Origin: Mesorhizobium sp. ORS 3359
Lineage (GTDB): Bacteria; Pseudomonadota; Alphaproteobacteria; Rhizobiales; Rhizobiaceae
DNA length: 64,000 bases
Direction of reading: 5' to 3'
Assembly: GCA_000824845.1 (NCBI GenBank)
Contig: CCNC01000128.1
Span: forward strand, 62,001-126,000
The position numbers and the translations under genes are program-made. This document shows, one piece after another, positions 16,691 to 24,536 of the stretch (its first letter is position 1; every line of letters begins with the position of its first letter). The notes below the pieces were generated by a model. That model made no database searches. It saw nothing but the letters and a program-made list of their open reading frames with translations, and was not told the origin of the DNA.

Positions 16691-17900
16691 GGACGACGGG
16701 ACGCTTTCTCCCCTCCGACCAGGCCTCCACTATGTCCGACCATTCTTGCATCATGTGGCGGCGCTGCGTTTCATATTCCGCCTTGTTGTAAACACCGCGG
16801 GAAGAGCGACCATCCTCATGGGCGAGGCATTTCTCGATCCAGTCGCTGTTGAACCCTAGTTCGTTCAATAGCGTGGAGCCGGTGCGCCGAAGGTCGTGGA
16901 CGGTGAACGCCTCAAGCGGCAAACCTTCGTTCTTCGCCTGTTCGGCGACGGCATAAGTCACCCGATTGAAGGTTGCCCGCGACATTGGCGCGTCCGCGTC
17001 GTAGCGTGACGGCAACACGAAACGCGAGTTCCCGGAACAGGTCTTGAGCGCAATGAAGATGTCGAGTGCTTGGCGTGACAGATAGACGTTGTGGGCCTTC
17101 GATCGCTTCATTCGCTCCTTGGGGATGGTCCAGACCGCATTTTCGAAGTCAACCTCATCCCAGGTTGCATCCTGCAGTTCGCTCTTTCGCACCATGGTGA
17201 ACAGGATAAGACGAAGGCCCAAGCGAATGGTGGGCAGCGTAGCGACCTTCTCCAGCATCTTCAGCATGACGCGGATTTCGGTTGGAGAGAGCGAGCGGTC
17301 TCTCGGCACGAAGCTGGCGATTGACGCCGGGCCGACGTCGTCGGCCGGATTCGACACCTTCTCGCCATGGAGAATGGCGAAGCCATAGATCTGTTTGAGA
17401 ATGTCGCGGACGTGGATCGCGGTTGCCGGCGCTCCGCGCTCGACAATCTTGGCGCACTGCGCGCGAAGATCGTCTGGCGTAATTTCCGTCAGCAGCCGAT
17501 TGTTCCAAATCGGCAGAAGCTCTCGTTCGAAGATCGATCGACGCATCGAGCGGGTGCTGTCCGCCATTGGAGCGGCCGTCAGCCACTTCTCGCCAAACTG
17601 ACCAAAACTCTTGGCTTCCTTCAGGCGGCGCTTGTTGCGTTGCTTTTCGATGGCTGGAGACCGGCCTTCCCTTACTGCCCGACGGGCATCAAGGCATTTC
17701 TCTCTGGCCTGGAGGAGTGATATCCCATCGCGACCATATTTGCCAAGGTACACAGTCTCGCGACGGTTGTTCAGTCTGTAATCCAGGCGAAACGAAATCG
17801 CGCCACTGGGCATGACGCGAACATACATGCCGTCGCGGTCCGCGACTTTGTATATTTTCTGTTTTGGTTTCAATGCCTTGAGGGCGGCGTCCGTCAGCAT
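16644..17900 (-). CDS. P4-type tyrosine integrase with DUF4102 arm domain
   Basis: 418 residues. The N-terminal DUF4102 (KALKPKQKIYKVADRDGMYV, LQAREKCLDARRAVREGRSP) is followed by a SAM-like core-binding domain and a C-terminal catalytic domain. Catalytic residues visible: the first arginine in FTMVRKSELQDATWDEVDFE, HDLRRTGSTLL, the LAHE histidine region, and the nucleophile in RGVYNKAEYETQRR. Integrases of this class insert ICEs and islands at tRNA 3' ends. No tRNA is next to it here, so the element may be present as a non-terminal copy or fused to another. Repeats of TACCGTC lie upstream (17915-18291). Confidence 0.9.
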   Translation of the reverse strand: MLTDAALKALKPKQKIYKVADRDGMYVRVMPSGAISFRLDYRLNNRRETVYLGKYGRDGISLLQAREKCLDARRAVREGRSPAIEKQRNKRRLKEAKSFGQFGEKWLTAAPMADSTRSMRRSIFERELLPIWNNRLLTEITPDDLRAQCAKIVERGAPATAIHVRDILKQIYGFAILHGEKVSNPADDVGPASIASFVPRDRSLSPTEIRVMLKMLEKVATLPTIRLGLRLILFTMVRKSELQDATWDEVDFENAVWTIPKERMKRSKAHNVYLSRQALDIFIALKTCSGNSRFVLPSRYDADAPMSRATFNRVTYAVAEQAKNEGLPLEAFTVHDLRRTGSTLLNELGFNSDWIEKCLAHEDGRSSRGVYNKAEYETQRRHMMQEWSDIVEAWSEGRKRPVVLMPSAIAIFEPDPAL

Positions 17901-17914
17901 CTCGACTGCCTTTC

Positions 17915-18291
17915 AAAAAGTACCGTCACTGGCTTTTGAGGGCTACCGACAAAAATTTCCATTTATTTTCAGTATGTTAAGCTGAAAAAAGTACCGTCAT
18001 GAGCCCTATAGATCGCGACGGTACTGTCGAAAATCCGGCTTGGCAATATGGCGGAGGTCCGGCAGCCGGTCCGGCAGGGCCAAACAATGCGGGTCGATAG
18101 CCAGCGAAAGCTGCTGGCAGAAATTATTTTTGATTTCAGTTAGTTAGATCGAACTCTGGCGTAGATTTGGCGACGTTCGGATAGGCCTGAATCATTCCCA
18201 CTCGATCGTCAATAGAACTCATATGTATCTGTTATATTTATATAATTCCTTCAACAATTACAAAATACCGTCGAAAATACCGTCAAGTTTT
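17915..18291. repeat. cluster of TACCGTC repeats upstream of the integrase, possible arm-type sites
   Basis: The core TACCGTC, usually after an A-run, occurs at 17915-17930 and 17985-18000 and twice in tandem at 18262-18291. An inverted version (GACGGTACTGTC) occurs near 18017-18028. Spacing and both orientations resemble arm-type binding sites for the integrase DUF4102 domain, or operators for its control by an AlpA-type factor. This AT-rich 400 bp stands out from the GC-rich surroundings. The assignment is inferred from position and repetition. Confidence 0.5.
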
Positions 18292-19194
18292 TACACTGTT
18301 GAAAAGATTGCAACAATGTGGTGGCAGTCGCGGCATGCACGCTTTTAGGCACATCATTTACGAGCGGCCGCCTGGCGAATTCCAACGTGGAGCCCCCCGC
18401 GATCGCCAAGAGTGATCTCCGCTCTTGCTCGGAAACGAGGTAGAGCGGGCGAGAGGTCGCATCGGAAATGGGCAGACGGGAAGCTAGCAGCATGCGCAGC
18501 GCTCGGTTGATCGTCTCGATCACCAAAGCTCCGCATTGGCTCGTCGATGCTCTTGGCCGCTCTCTCTACTGGTCATGCGACGCGCTTTTCAATTCGTCCT
18601 CAACTCTTCACAACCACTCATTCCGAGTAACGGCGTCACGCAGGTCCGACGCTTATAACGCCACTTTGGGTCAGCGCGGCACGTACGCGCTGCGCGCGTT
18701 CGCGATCTCCGAGCCGCCGCCTCGTTTGCTCTATCTCGCTTTCAAGGCGCTTAGGCGGGCGCATAGGTGTCGCCATGCCGGATGACCAAATAGGCCGCCA
18801 CGGCAAGATAATGTTCGAGCTCGGCTAATAACGAATTGGTTTCTGGGACGATTCCGGTCAACGTTCGACAATCTGCAGGCTACGTGTTTCCCTCTCCCTA
18901 GAGGCCTGGTTGCAAGCGGATCAACTGCACCTTTTCATTGATTTAACGAATCCGATCGCAATATGCCAATACATCTTGGCACAGAAGCGTGAGTGCTTCA
19001 AAGGACCGCATTCACCGCGCTTGAGGCTGGCGAGATCTTGTGCGACTGATTTCTTACGCTCGTGCAGTTGGAAGGTTTGGTACGCACGAATCGCTCGGCG
19101 CCGGCAGCCCACGTTCGAGCTACCGAGCGATGGATTGGGGGTGGCTGGAGAACTGGCAGATTGGGTGGCGCGCACTGGGTCCGGCTTGACCAAG
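18292..19194. other. about 900 bp without a recognised gene between integrase and trb cluster
   Basis: Several short frames exist on both strands, but none resembles a known family and codon texture is poor. A transcriptional regulator or relaxase-associated gene often found beside trb clusters is absent. I see no terminator with a T-run and no tRNA. Possibly decayed sequence or the recombination region of the element. Confidence 0.4.
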
Positions 19195-19467
19195 CTACTC
19201 GGAACCTGACCCAGGCAGGCGTCGCGATCTCTCCGACATGCGCGCTACGGGAAGGCCATCCTTTCTGGCTTTGGCAAATGCTCGGTCACCTTCCAGAAAC
19301 CCTGCCAACATGAACGGGATGAGCTCGGCCACCGTTTCAGACTCGCCGTAGGTTTGACGATATAGTGCGGCATAGTCGTTGAGAGCTTGGCTCAAAGCCG
19401 CACTGACAGTGATGGTGATCTTCGCAGGTGTCCGGTCGGGAAGCTTTCCTAGTTTTAGGCTGGCCAT
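19195..19467 (-). CDS. DUF2274 protein, last gene of the trb operon
   Basis: 90 residues: LKLGKLPDRTPAKITITVSA, then a helical part with DYAALYRQTYGESETVAELI and FMLAGFLEGDRAFAKARKDG. DUF2274 proteins are the usual last gene after trbI in alphaproteobacterial ICE trb clusters. Their role is unknown; they look like small RHH-style DNA-binding or assembly factors. AGAGGA precedes the ATG, and only 12 bp separate it from the trbI stop. Confidence 0.8.
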   Translation of the reverse strand: MASLKLGKLPDRTPAKITITVSAALSQALNDYAALYRQTYGESETVAELIPFMLAGFLEGDRAFAKARKDGLPVARMSERSRRLPGSGSE

Positions 19468-19479
19468 GATTATTCCTCT

Positions 19480-20694
19480 TCAACCCGTGTACGGCCGGAG
19501 CAAGACGTCTTTGTACAAAATCACCCGTAGCGGCCAACCCGGGCGGACGGTGATGGTGGGCTGAATATTCAGGTTCTTTTCGGTGATGCGTTGGCCGGCT
19601 TGGCTGACGTTCTGTTGAGTGGATTCTCGGATCGCCTTGACGAGGTCGCTTTCGTTTTCCCCGAAGCTCAACTCGGTGCCGACCCCTAGCAATGTGGCCA
19701 TCGCAACGCCCTTGATCAACTGCCAAACATGGAAATCCACCTTGTCCTCGAGCCCCGCATAGCCGGCAGTGTCCGTCGCCGGCAGATTGTCGATTTCGAT
19801 CGAGGAACCATCGGGCAGGATTATTCGCTGCCAGACCAGCAGCGCGCGCTTCTGTCCAAAGGCGACGACGCTGTCATAGGTGCCGATCAGGCGCGATCCC
19901 TGCGGGATGAGCAAGGTGCTGCCGGTGACAGTGTCGTGCACATTCTCAGTGACCTGCGCAACGACCAGACCGGGCAAATCGGAGTTGATGCCGGTGATGA
20001 GACTTGCAGCGATCACGCTGCCGGCCATCAGTTGATAGGGTGATGCGGGCGTCTGCAGCGCATGCGGATTGTAGATCCCGCCCGTACTCCGTTGGCTGAT
20101 GAAATCGAGCTTCCGCTGTTGGTTGTTCTGATCGCCTTCGGCTGGTGCAACGGAAGCTGACGTGGCGGCGGCACCGGCTTGAGGAAGCACCTCAAATGGC
20201 TGCTGGCGGGCTTGCCCGTTGTCCGGGCCATCGGTCTGCTTCGGTCGATTGTCGATCCGGAACATGACTTGCGACTCGCGCGCCGAAATTGCCTGCTGGG
20301 CGAGCCGTTGCTCCTCCGCGGAAACCTGCTGCCCCGGCGCGATGCCGAGCTGGCGTTGCCGCTCAAGAATGGGGCGGCCGAGGTCGCCCGGCAGCGGCGG
20401 TCCAAGCACGGGCGCCTTTGGCTTCATTGCGGAATAGTCCTTGGGCAGGCTATCGAGACCCTCGGCTGTCGGCTTGCGCTCGGTGTTATAGCGGTCTTCC
20501 GTCAAGTCCTGGATGCGCAGAGCTGGAGCCCTCAGCGCGACCATGGTGACGCCGAATATTGCTCCGGATCCGACTGCAGCGATCGCGATGATCACGCCGC
20601 GCCTGAACCGCACAGCACGGCGGGGCGAGGCTCGCAGCTGCAGCTGCTCGGGATCGAGCTTCGGCGGAGCGGTGGAATGCGACGTGTCAGTCAT
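19480..20694 (-). CDS. trbI: conjugal transfer protein TrbI (VirB10-like)
   Basis: 404 residues. A short cytoplasmic N-terminus is followed by one membrane helix (VIIAIAAVGSGAIFGVTMVA), a proline/glutamine-rich periplasmic linker, and the conserved VirB10/TrbI barrel domain: SPYQLMAGSVIAASLITGIN, LLIPQGSRLIGTYDSVVAFG and LVWQRIILPDGSSIEIDNLP. It bridges inner and outer membranes in the type IV secretion channel. The ATG at 20694 follows GAGGGGA; a start five codons upstream is weaker. Follows trbG by 11 bp. Confidence 0.93.
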   Translation of the reverse strand: MTDTSHSTAPPKLDPEQLQLRASPRRAVRFRRGVIIAIAAVGSGAIFGVTMVALRAPALRIQDLTEDRYNTERKPTAEGLDSLPKDYSAMKPKAPVLGPPLPGDLGRPILERQRQLGIAPGQQVSAEEQRLAQQAISARESQVMFRIDNRPKQTDGPDNGQARQQPFEVLPQAGAAATSASVAPAEGDQNNQQRKLDFISQRSTGGIYNPHALQTPASPYQLMAGSVIAASLITGINSDLPGLVVAQVTENVHDTVTGSTLLIPQGSRLIGTYDSVVAFGQKRALLVWQRIILPDGSSIEIDNLPATDTAGYAGLEDKVDFHVWQLIKGVAMATLLGVGTELSFGENESDLVKAIRESTQQNVSQAGQRITEKNLNIQPTITVRPGWPLRVILYKDVLLRPYTG

Positions 20695-20705
20695 GGGCGT
20701 TCCCC

Positions 20706-21734
20706 TCATCTGCCGAGACTAGAAAACAGCGAGTTTCGCCGCGCCGGTTGCCGTCCGTCTGTCCGGGTGATGCGGACCACTTGCTGCTGCTTGGTGCCAA
20801 GCCGCAGTTCTGCCGCCGCAAAGAGGCGATCGACAACGTAGTAGTTGCCGCGCATGCGGTAGTTGACGAGCTGGTTGCTGCCGTCAGCACCGACGATGAA
20901 GAGCGGCGGCGCCTCGCCCTGGTCAATGCGGCGTGGGAATTCGATATAGACCTTGCTGCCGTCGTCGAAGGCACGCGTCGGTCTCCATGGCGGTGTGTCG
21001 CCTGAGATGGCATAGCGGAAGCGAATGTTCTCGAGCGCCACATTCGACGCGACCGGCATGACAGCCTCGGCTTGCGCGTTGCCCTGCCGGAGCGCAATGA
21101 TCTGGTCCTCGCTATACGTCCATGAGATTGCCGCCATTGCGGTCTTGTCAGTGCTTTGGAGCTGCAGGTGATATGTCCGCCGTTCCGTGGTGATCACCAG
21201 GTTGGTGCTAAGCCCCGGCGCGAAAGGCTTTACCAGCACATGGGTGCGCTGATTGTCTCCGGTGCCGCTGACAGTATTGCCAATGACCCAACGCACTGTA
21301 TCGCCGGCGGAAACTGACGTCAGCTTCTCGCCGGGTTGTAGGGCGATATCGGTCACACGCTCGGGTGCTGCGTAGAGCTGATAAAGCGCGCCATCGGCAA
21401 AGGGATAGACCTGGACCGCATTGACATAGCCGTATTTGGTGGGCTGCTGTGTCGCCGCCTTGTTGGCGTCCGCGACACGTTCTTGAGGGGTGCGCTTGTC
21501 CTCGACGACTTTGCCTGGGTCGGGCTGCAGCTGGCCCGGCAAAGGCAGCGGCTTTGGCACCTCGACGATCCTGACCGGCTTCTCCGGCGGCTTCTCGATT
21601 GCCGCTGCTTTGAAGTCGGCAGCATCATAGGAAATCTCAGGTGGCGTCACCGGCTTCGATGCGCAAGCCGAAAGGACGGCTGCCGACGCTGACAGGATCA
21701 GCGCGGCACGGAGCGATGGGGCTCTATTGGTCAT
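20706..21734 (-). CDS. trbG: conjugal transfer protein TrbG (VirB9-like) lipoprotein
   Basis: 342 residues. The signal peptide ends with a lipobox (LSASAAVLSACAS), so the protein is lipidated. VirB9 features: NAVQVYPFADGALYQLYAAP, ERVTDIALQPGEKLTSVSAG, DTVRWVIGN, and the C-terminal FRYAISGDTPPWRPTRAFDD. Forms the outer-membrane core ring with TrbI. Start at 21734 behind GAAGGAG; it overlaps the trbF end by 11 bp, implying coupling. Confidence 0.93.
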   Translation of the reverse strand: MTNRAPSLRAALILSASAAVLSACASKPVTPPEISYDAADFKAAAIEKPPEKPVRIVEVPKPLPLPGQLQPDPGKVVEDKRTPQERVADANKAATQQPTKYGYVNAVQVYPFADGALYQLYAAPERVTDIALQPGEKLTSVSAGDTVRWVIGNTVSGTGDNQRTHVLVKPFAPGLSTNLVITTERRTYHLQLQSTDKTAMAAISWTYSEDQIIALRQGNAQAEAVMPVASNVALENIRFRYAISGDTPPWRPTRAFDDGSKVYIEFPRRIDQGEAPPLFIVGADGSNQLVNYRMRGNYYVVDRLFAAAELRLGTKQQQVVRITRTDGRQPARRNSLFSSLGR

Positions 21735-22455
21735 TGTCGGGCTCCTTCGGGGAAATGGATGTTGGCGTGGCGCTGTCGAGTTCACGCGACCAGTCGATGG
21801 CGTTGATGAAGACGCCGAGCGGGTTGCTGCGCAGTTGCTCGGTATTGCTTGGCGGGCGGATCACGATGGTGAGGATCGCGGTCCAGCGCGTCGTGCCGGC
21901 CAGGCTGCCGCGCTCAAAAATCTGCTCGGTCCATTTGACCTGGAACGAGCTGTCGGAAGCCCTAACCACGCTGGTCACCTGCACCGACACGCTGCGCGTG
22001 CCGATCTGCCCGAATGGGTCGTTCGCCTTGGCGTACTCGTTGAGGAAGAGTGCTGCACGGTCGGTGGCAAAGTCGTAGGCTGCCAACCAATTCTGCCGTA
22101 CCAGCACTGGGTCGGTTGAGATGGAACGGACATTTTGGATGAAGCGGCCGAGATGCCAGGCGATCTGGGCATCGGAAGGTTGGTAGTCTTGGATCGCCGG
22201 CGCGACAGCACGCGCCTCGCCGAAGCGGTCGACCTCGACGACGTAAGGCACGACACGGCTTTGCATCGACTGCCAAACGAGACCAACGGAGAGCCCGGTC
22301 GCCAAGGCGAGGCAGCCAAGCGCCATCAGCCGCCAATTGCGGGCCTGCACCCGCGACGAGCCGATGCGCTCATCCCAGAGTTGGCCGGCCTTCTGATACG
22401 GCGTGACGGGCTGGGGTGTCTTGCTGTATCGTTGAACGGGTCGCTTGAAGAACAT
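21724..22455 (-). CDS. trbF: conjugal transfer protein TrbF (VirB8-like)
   Basis: 243 residues. N-terminal cytoplasmic tail, one membrane helix (LMALGCLALATGLSVGLVWQ), then the VirB8 periplasmic domain (PYVVEVDRFGEARAVAPAIQ, WHLGRFIQNVRSISTDPVLV). Inner-membrane assembly factor of the type IV secretion system. Lies directly after trbL with no gap and overlaps trbG. Confidence 0.92.
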   Translation of the reverse strand: MFFKRPVQRYSKTPQPVTPYQKAGQLWDERIGSSRVQARNWRLMALGCLALATGLSVGLVWQSMQSRVVPYVVEVDRFGEARAVAPAIQDYQPSDAQIAWHLGRFIQNVRSISTDPVLVRQNWLAAYDFATDRAALFLNEYAKANDPFGQIGTRSVSVQVTSVVRASDSSFQVKWTEQIFERGSLAGTTRWTAILTIVIRPPSNTEQLRSNPLGVFINAIDWSRELDSATPTSISPKEPDNDQ

Positions 22456-23778
22456 CTAGTCGTCCTTGTCGTTGAGAGAGGGATTGGCGCTGCCGCCTGG
22501 CCTGTCACCCTCGCGGACAGCCTGAATGGCGGCGTGGCGATGAGCACGAGCAGTCTGTTCGGAACGCAAGCGCCTTGCCCATGTCGGCGCTGAATCCGCG
22601 GTCGTGCCGGCGGAACTTGCAGTCATGGATGGGGTCGGCGAGCCGCCGGTGGCGGTCCATGCGGCTTCGCGCCCGGCATTGACGCTGGGCCCGAAGCTTC
22701 CCGCGGCAGATCCTGCTGCTCGCATCACGGCGCCGCCGGCGGCCGCGGCCACGCCCTGCATTCCAGCAGCCACACCGGACAGGCCGGTGTCAGTCGAGGT
22801 AGCACGTCCCAACTGCCAAGCCGAGGAAGTTGCCGAGCCCATGGTCGTGCCGGCTCGGATTGCAGCGAGACCGCCGCCCGTTCCCATGCGTGCACCGGCG
22901 AACGCCGTTCCCCCGGCAACGAGCGCCGATCCGGCAGCGGCCGCCGTGGTCCCGAGCGCAGCACCGGCGCCAAGCTGCGGTGCACCGGAGACCAGCCCTG
23001 AAGCGATCCCCGGCCCGAAGATGCCCAACCCAAGCAGCGCCAGCGCGCCCAGCACCTGTGACATGGCCGCCGCCAGATCAGGCTCCTTGCCCTGGAGCGC
23101 TGAAGCGAATTCGCCGAAGAGCGTGGAGCCGATACCGACAATGACGGCGAGCACCATCACCTTGATGCCCGATGAGATGACATTGCCGAGCACGCGCTCG
23201 GCCAGAAACGCCGACCGGTTCCACAGCGCGAAGGGCACCAGAACAAATCCGGCCAGCGTGGTGAGCTTGAATTCCAGGATGGTGATGAAGAGCTGGATCG
23301 AGAGAATGAAGAAGGCGATGATGACCAGGAACCAGGCTACGAGCAGCACGAAGATAGTCAGCGCGTTACCGAAGATTTCCGGAAAACCCAAAAGCTGACT
23401 AGCCTGATCAAGCAGAGGCCAGGCGCCCTCGAAACCGGTGGCGGCGATGCGGCCCGGATGCAGGAGATTGTCGGCGGAGAGATTGCCGGAGGACGCGTTG
23501 ATGCCGAGCCCCGCGAACGACCGATAGATGATGTCGGCGAGGTTCTTGAAATTGTTCAGGATGAAGGCGAAGACGCCGACATAGAGCACCTTGCGGATGA
23601 GGCGGGCAAGAACATTGGGCTCGCCGCCGAAAGCCCAGGCGAGGCCTGCCAGCGTGATGTCGATGCCAATCAGGGTGGTGGTGAGGAAGGCGACGTCGCC
23701 CGAAAGCAGACCGAACCCGCTATCGATATAGCGGATAAAAGTCTCCATGAAGCGATCGATGACACCCAGATCGTTCAT
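22456..23778 (-). CDS. trbL: conjugal transfer protein TrbL (VirB6-like)
   Basis: 440 residues. Five to six hydrophobic segments in the first 270 residues (TTTLIGIDITLAGLAWAFGG, IFVLLVAWFLVIIAFFILSI, VMVLAVIVGIGSTLFGEFAS), then a long glycine/alanine/serine-rich tail without membrane helices. Polytopic inner-membrane component of the mating channel. AGGAAGGCGG precedes the ATG. A separate TrbK entry-exclusion gene, often found between trbJ and trbL, is missing: only 32 bp separate the two genes. Confidence 0.92.
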   Translation of the reverse strand: MNDLGVIDRFMETFIRYIDSGFGLLSGDVAFLTTTLIGIDITLAGLAWAFGGEPNVLARLIRKVLYVGVFAFILNNFKNLADIIYRSFAGLGINASSGNLSADNLLHPGRIAATGFEGAWPLLDQASQLLGFPEIFGNALTIFVLLVAWFLVIIAFFILSIQLFITILEFKLTTLAGFVLVPFALWNRSAFLAERVLGNVISSGIKVMVLAVIVGIGSTLFGEFASALQGKEPDLAAAMSQVLGALALLGLGIFGPGIASGLVSGAPQLGAGAALGTTAAAAGSALVAGGTAFAGARMGTGGGLAAIRAGTTMGSATSSAWQLGRATSTDTGLSGVAAGMQGVAAAAGGAVMRAAGSAAGSFGPSVNAGREAAWTATGGSPTPSMTASSAGTTADSAPTWARRLRSEQTARAHRHAAIQAVREGDRPGGSANPSLNDKDD

Positions 23779-23810
23779 GCCGCCGCCTTCCTCGTCTGAT
23801 GAACTGTTGA

Positions 23811-24536
23811 TCAGTTGCCGGGATAGGCTGTGCCGGTGCCCAGGAAGCGCTTCGTCGTTTCGCGAGCGGCTTCTTCGGACTGGGCCTTCCGGGCGGCATC
23901 CTCGGCCTCGGCGCGGAACTGCGTCGCGAGCAGCGTCTGGATCTGCATCTGCTGCTTGGTCGAAAGTGCGATCAGCTGATTGGTGGCCTGGGTCGCCTCA
24001 AGCGCGCCGGCCGCTCCCTGGCTGCGATTGACGAGATCGGCGAGCAGGTCGCCGTCGCCGCGGACATTTTCCACGATCTGCGACTGCACACCCATGGTCT
24101 GGCGGAACGCCTGCATGGCGCTCTGCCAACGCTCGCGTGCGGCACTCGCCACATCGCTGACCTTGATCGTGGCGTCGTAGCTTTCCGGATACTGCTGACG
24201 CCACTGGTCTTGAAGTTTGTCGAGATCGAAGCTCAGGCCGCTCGCCTGCTCCATCAGTCCATCGATTCGTTGGAGCGAACCGGTAAGCTGGCCGACCGAG
24301 GAAAAATCCAGACTCTGAAGATTGCGTGCCATGTTCTGCAGCATGGTCGCCTGGTTTTGCAGCGACTGGATCTGGTTGTTGATCTGCTCCAATGCGCGCG
24401 CCGCCGAGAGTACGTTCTGCGCATAGTTCGACGGATCGAACACGATCAGGGCGTAGGCTGGCTGCACATAGTCGGCCATCGGCTTGGCGACCAGGGAAAG
24501 CGTGATCAGGCTGGAGAGAAAACGGCGCCGCATCAT
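23811..24536 (-). CDS. trbJ: conjugal transfer protein TrbJ (VirB5-like)
   Basis: 241 residues with a signal peptide (FLSSLITLSLVAKPMADYVQ region) and a long helical periplasmic body (IVFDPSNYAQNVLSAARALE, NNQIQSLQNQATMLQNMARN). Family role: minor pilus component or periplasmic scaffold. Two ATGs lie in tandem at 24536 and 24533; the first sits 8 nt after AAGGAG. It overlaps the trbE stop. Confidence 0.9.
   Translation of the reverse strand: MMRRRFLSSLITLSLVAKPMADYVQPAYALIVFDPSNYAQNVLSAARALEQINNQIQSLQNQATMLQNMARNLQSLDFSSVGQLTGSLQRIDGLMEQASGLSFDLDKLQDQWRQQYPESYDATIKVSDVASAARERWQSAMQAFRQTMGVQSQIVENVRGDGDLLADLVNRSQGAAGALEATQATNQLIALSTKQQMQIQTLLATQFRAEAEDAARKAQSEEAARETTKRFLGTGTAYPGN

Noticed and set aside
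18000-18300. Possible tRNA as integration target beside the integrase
   Set aside because: No cloverleaf-compatible arms or TTCGAATCC-type motif found in the region.
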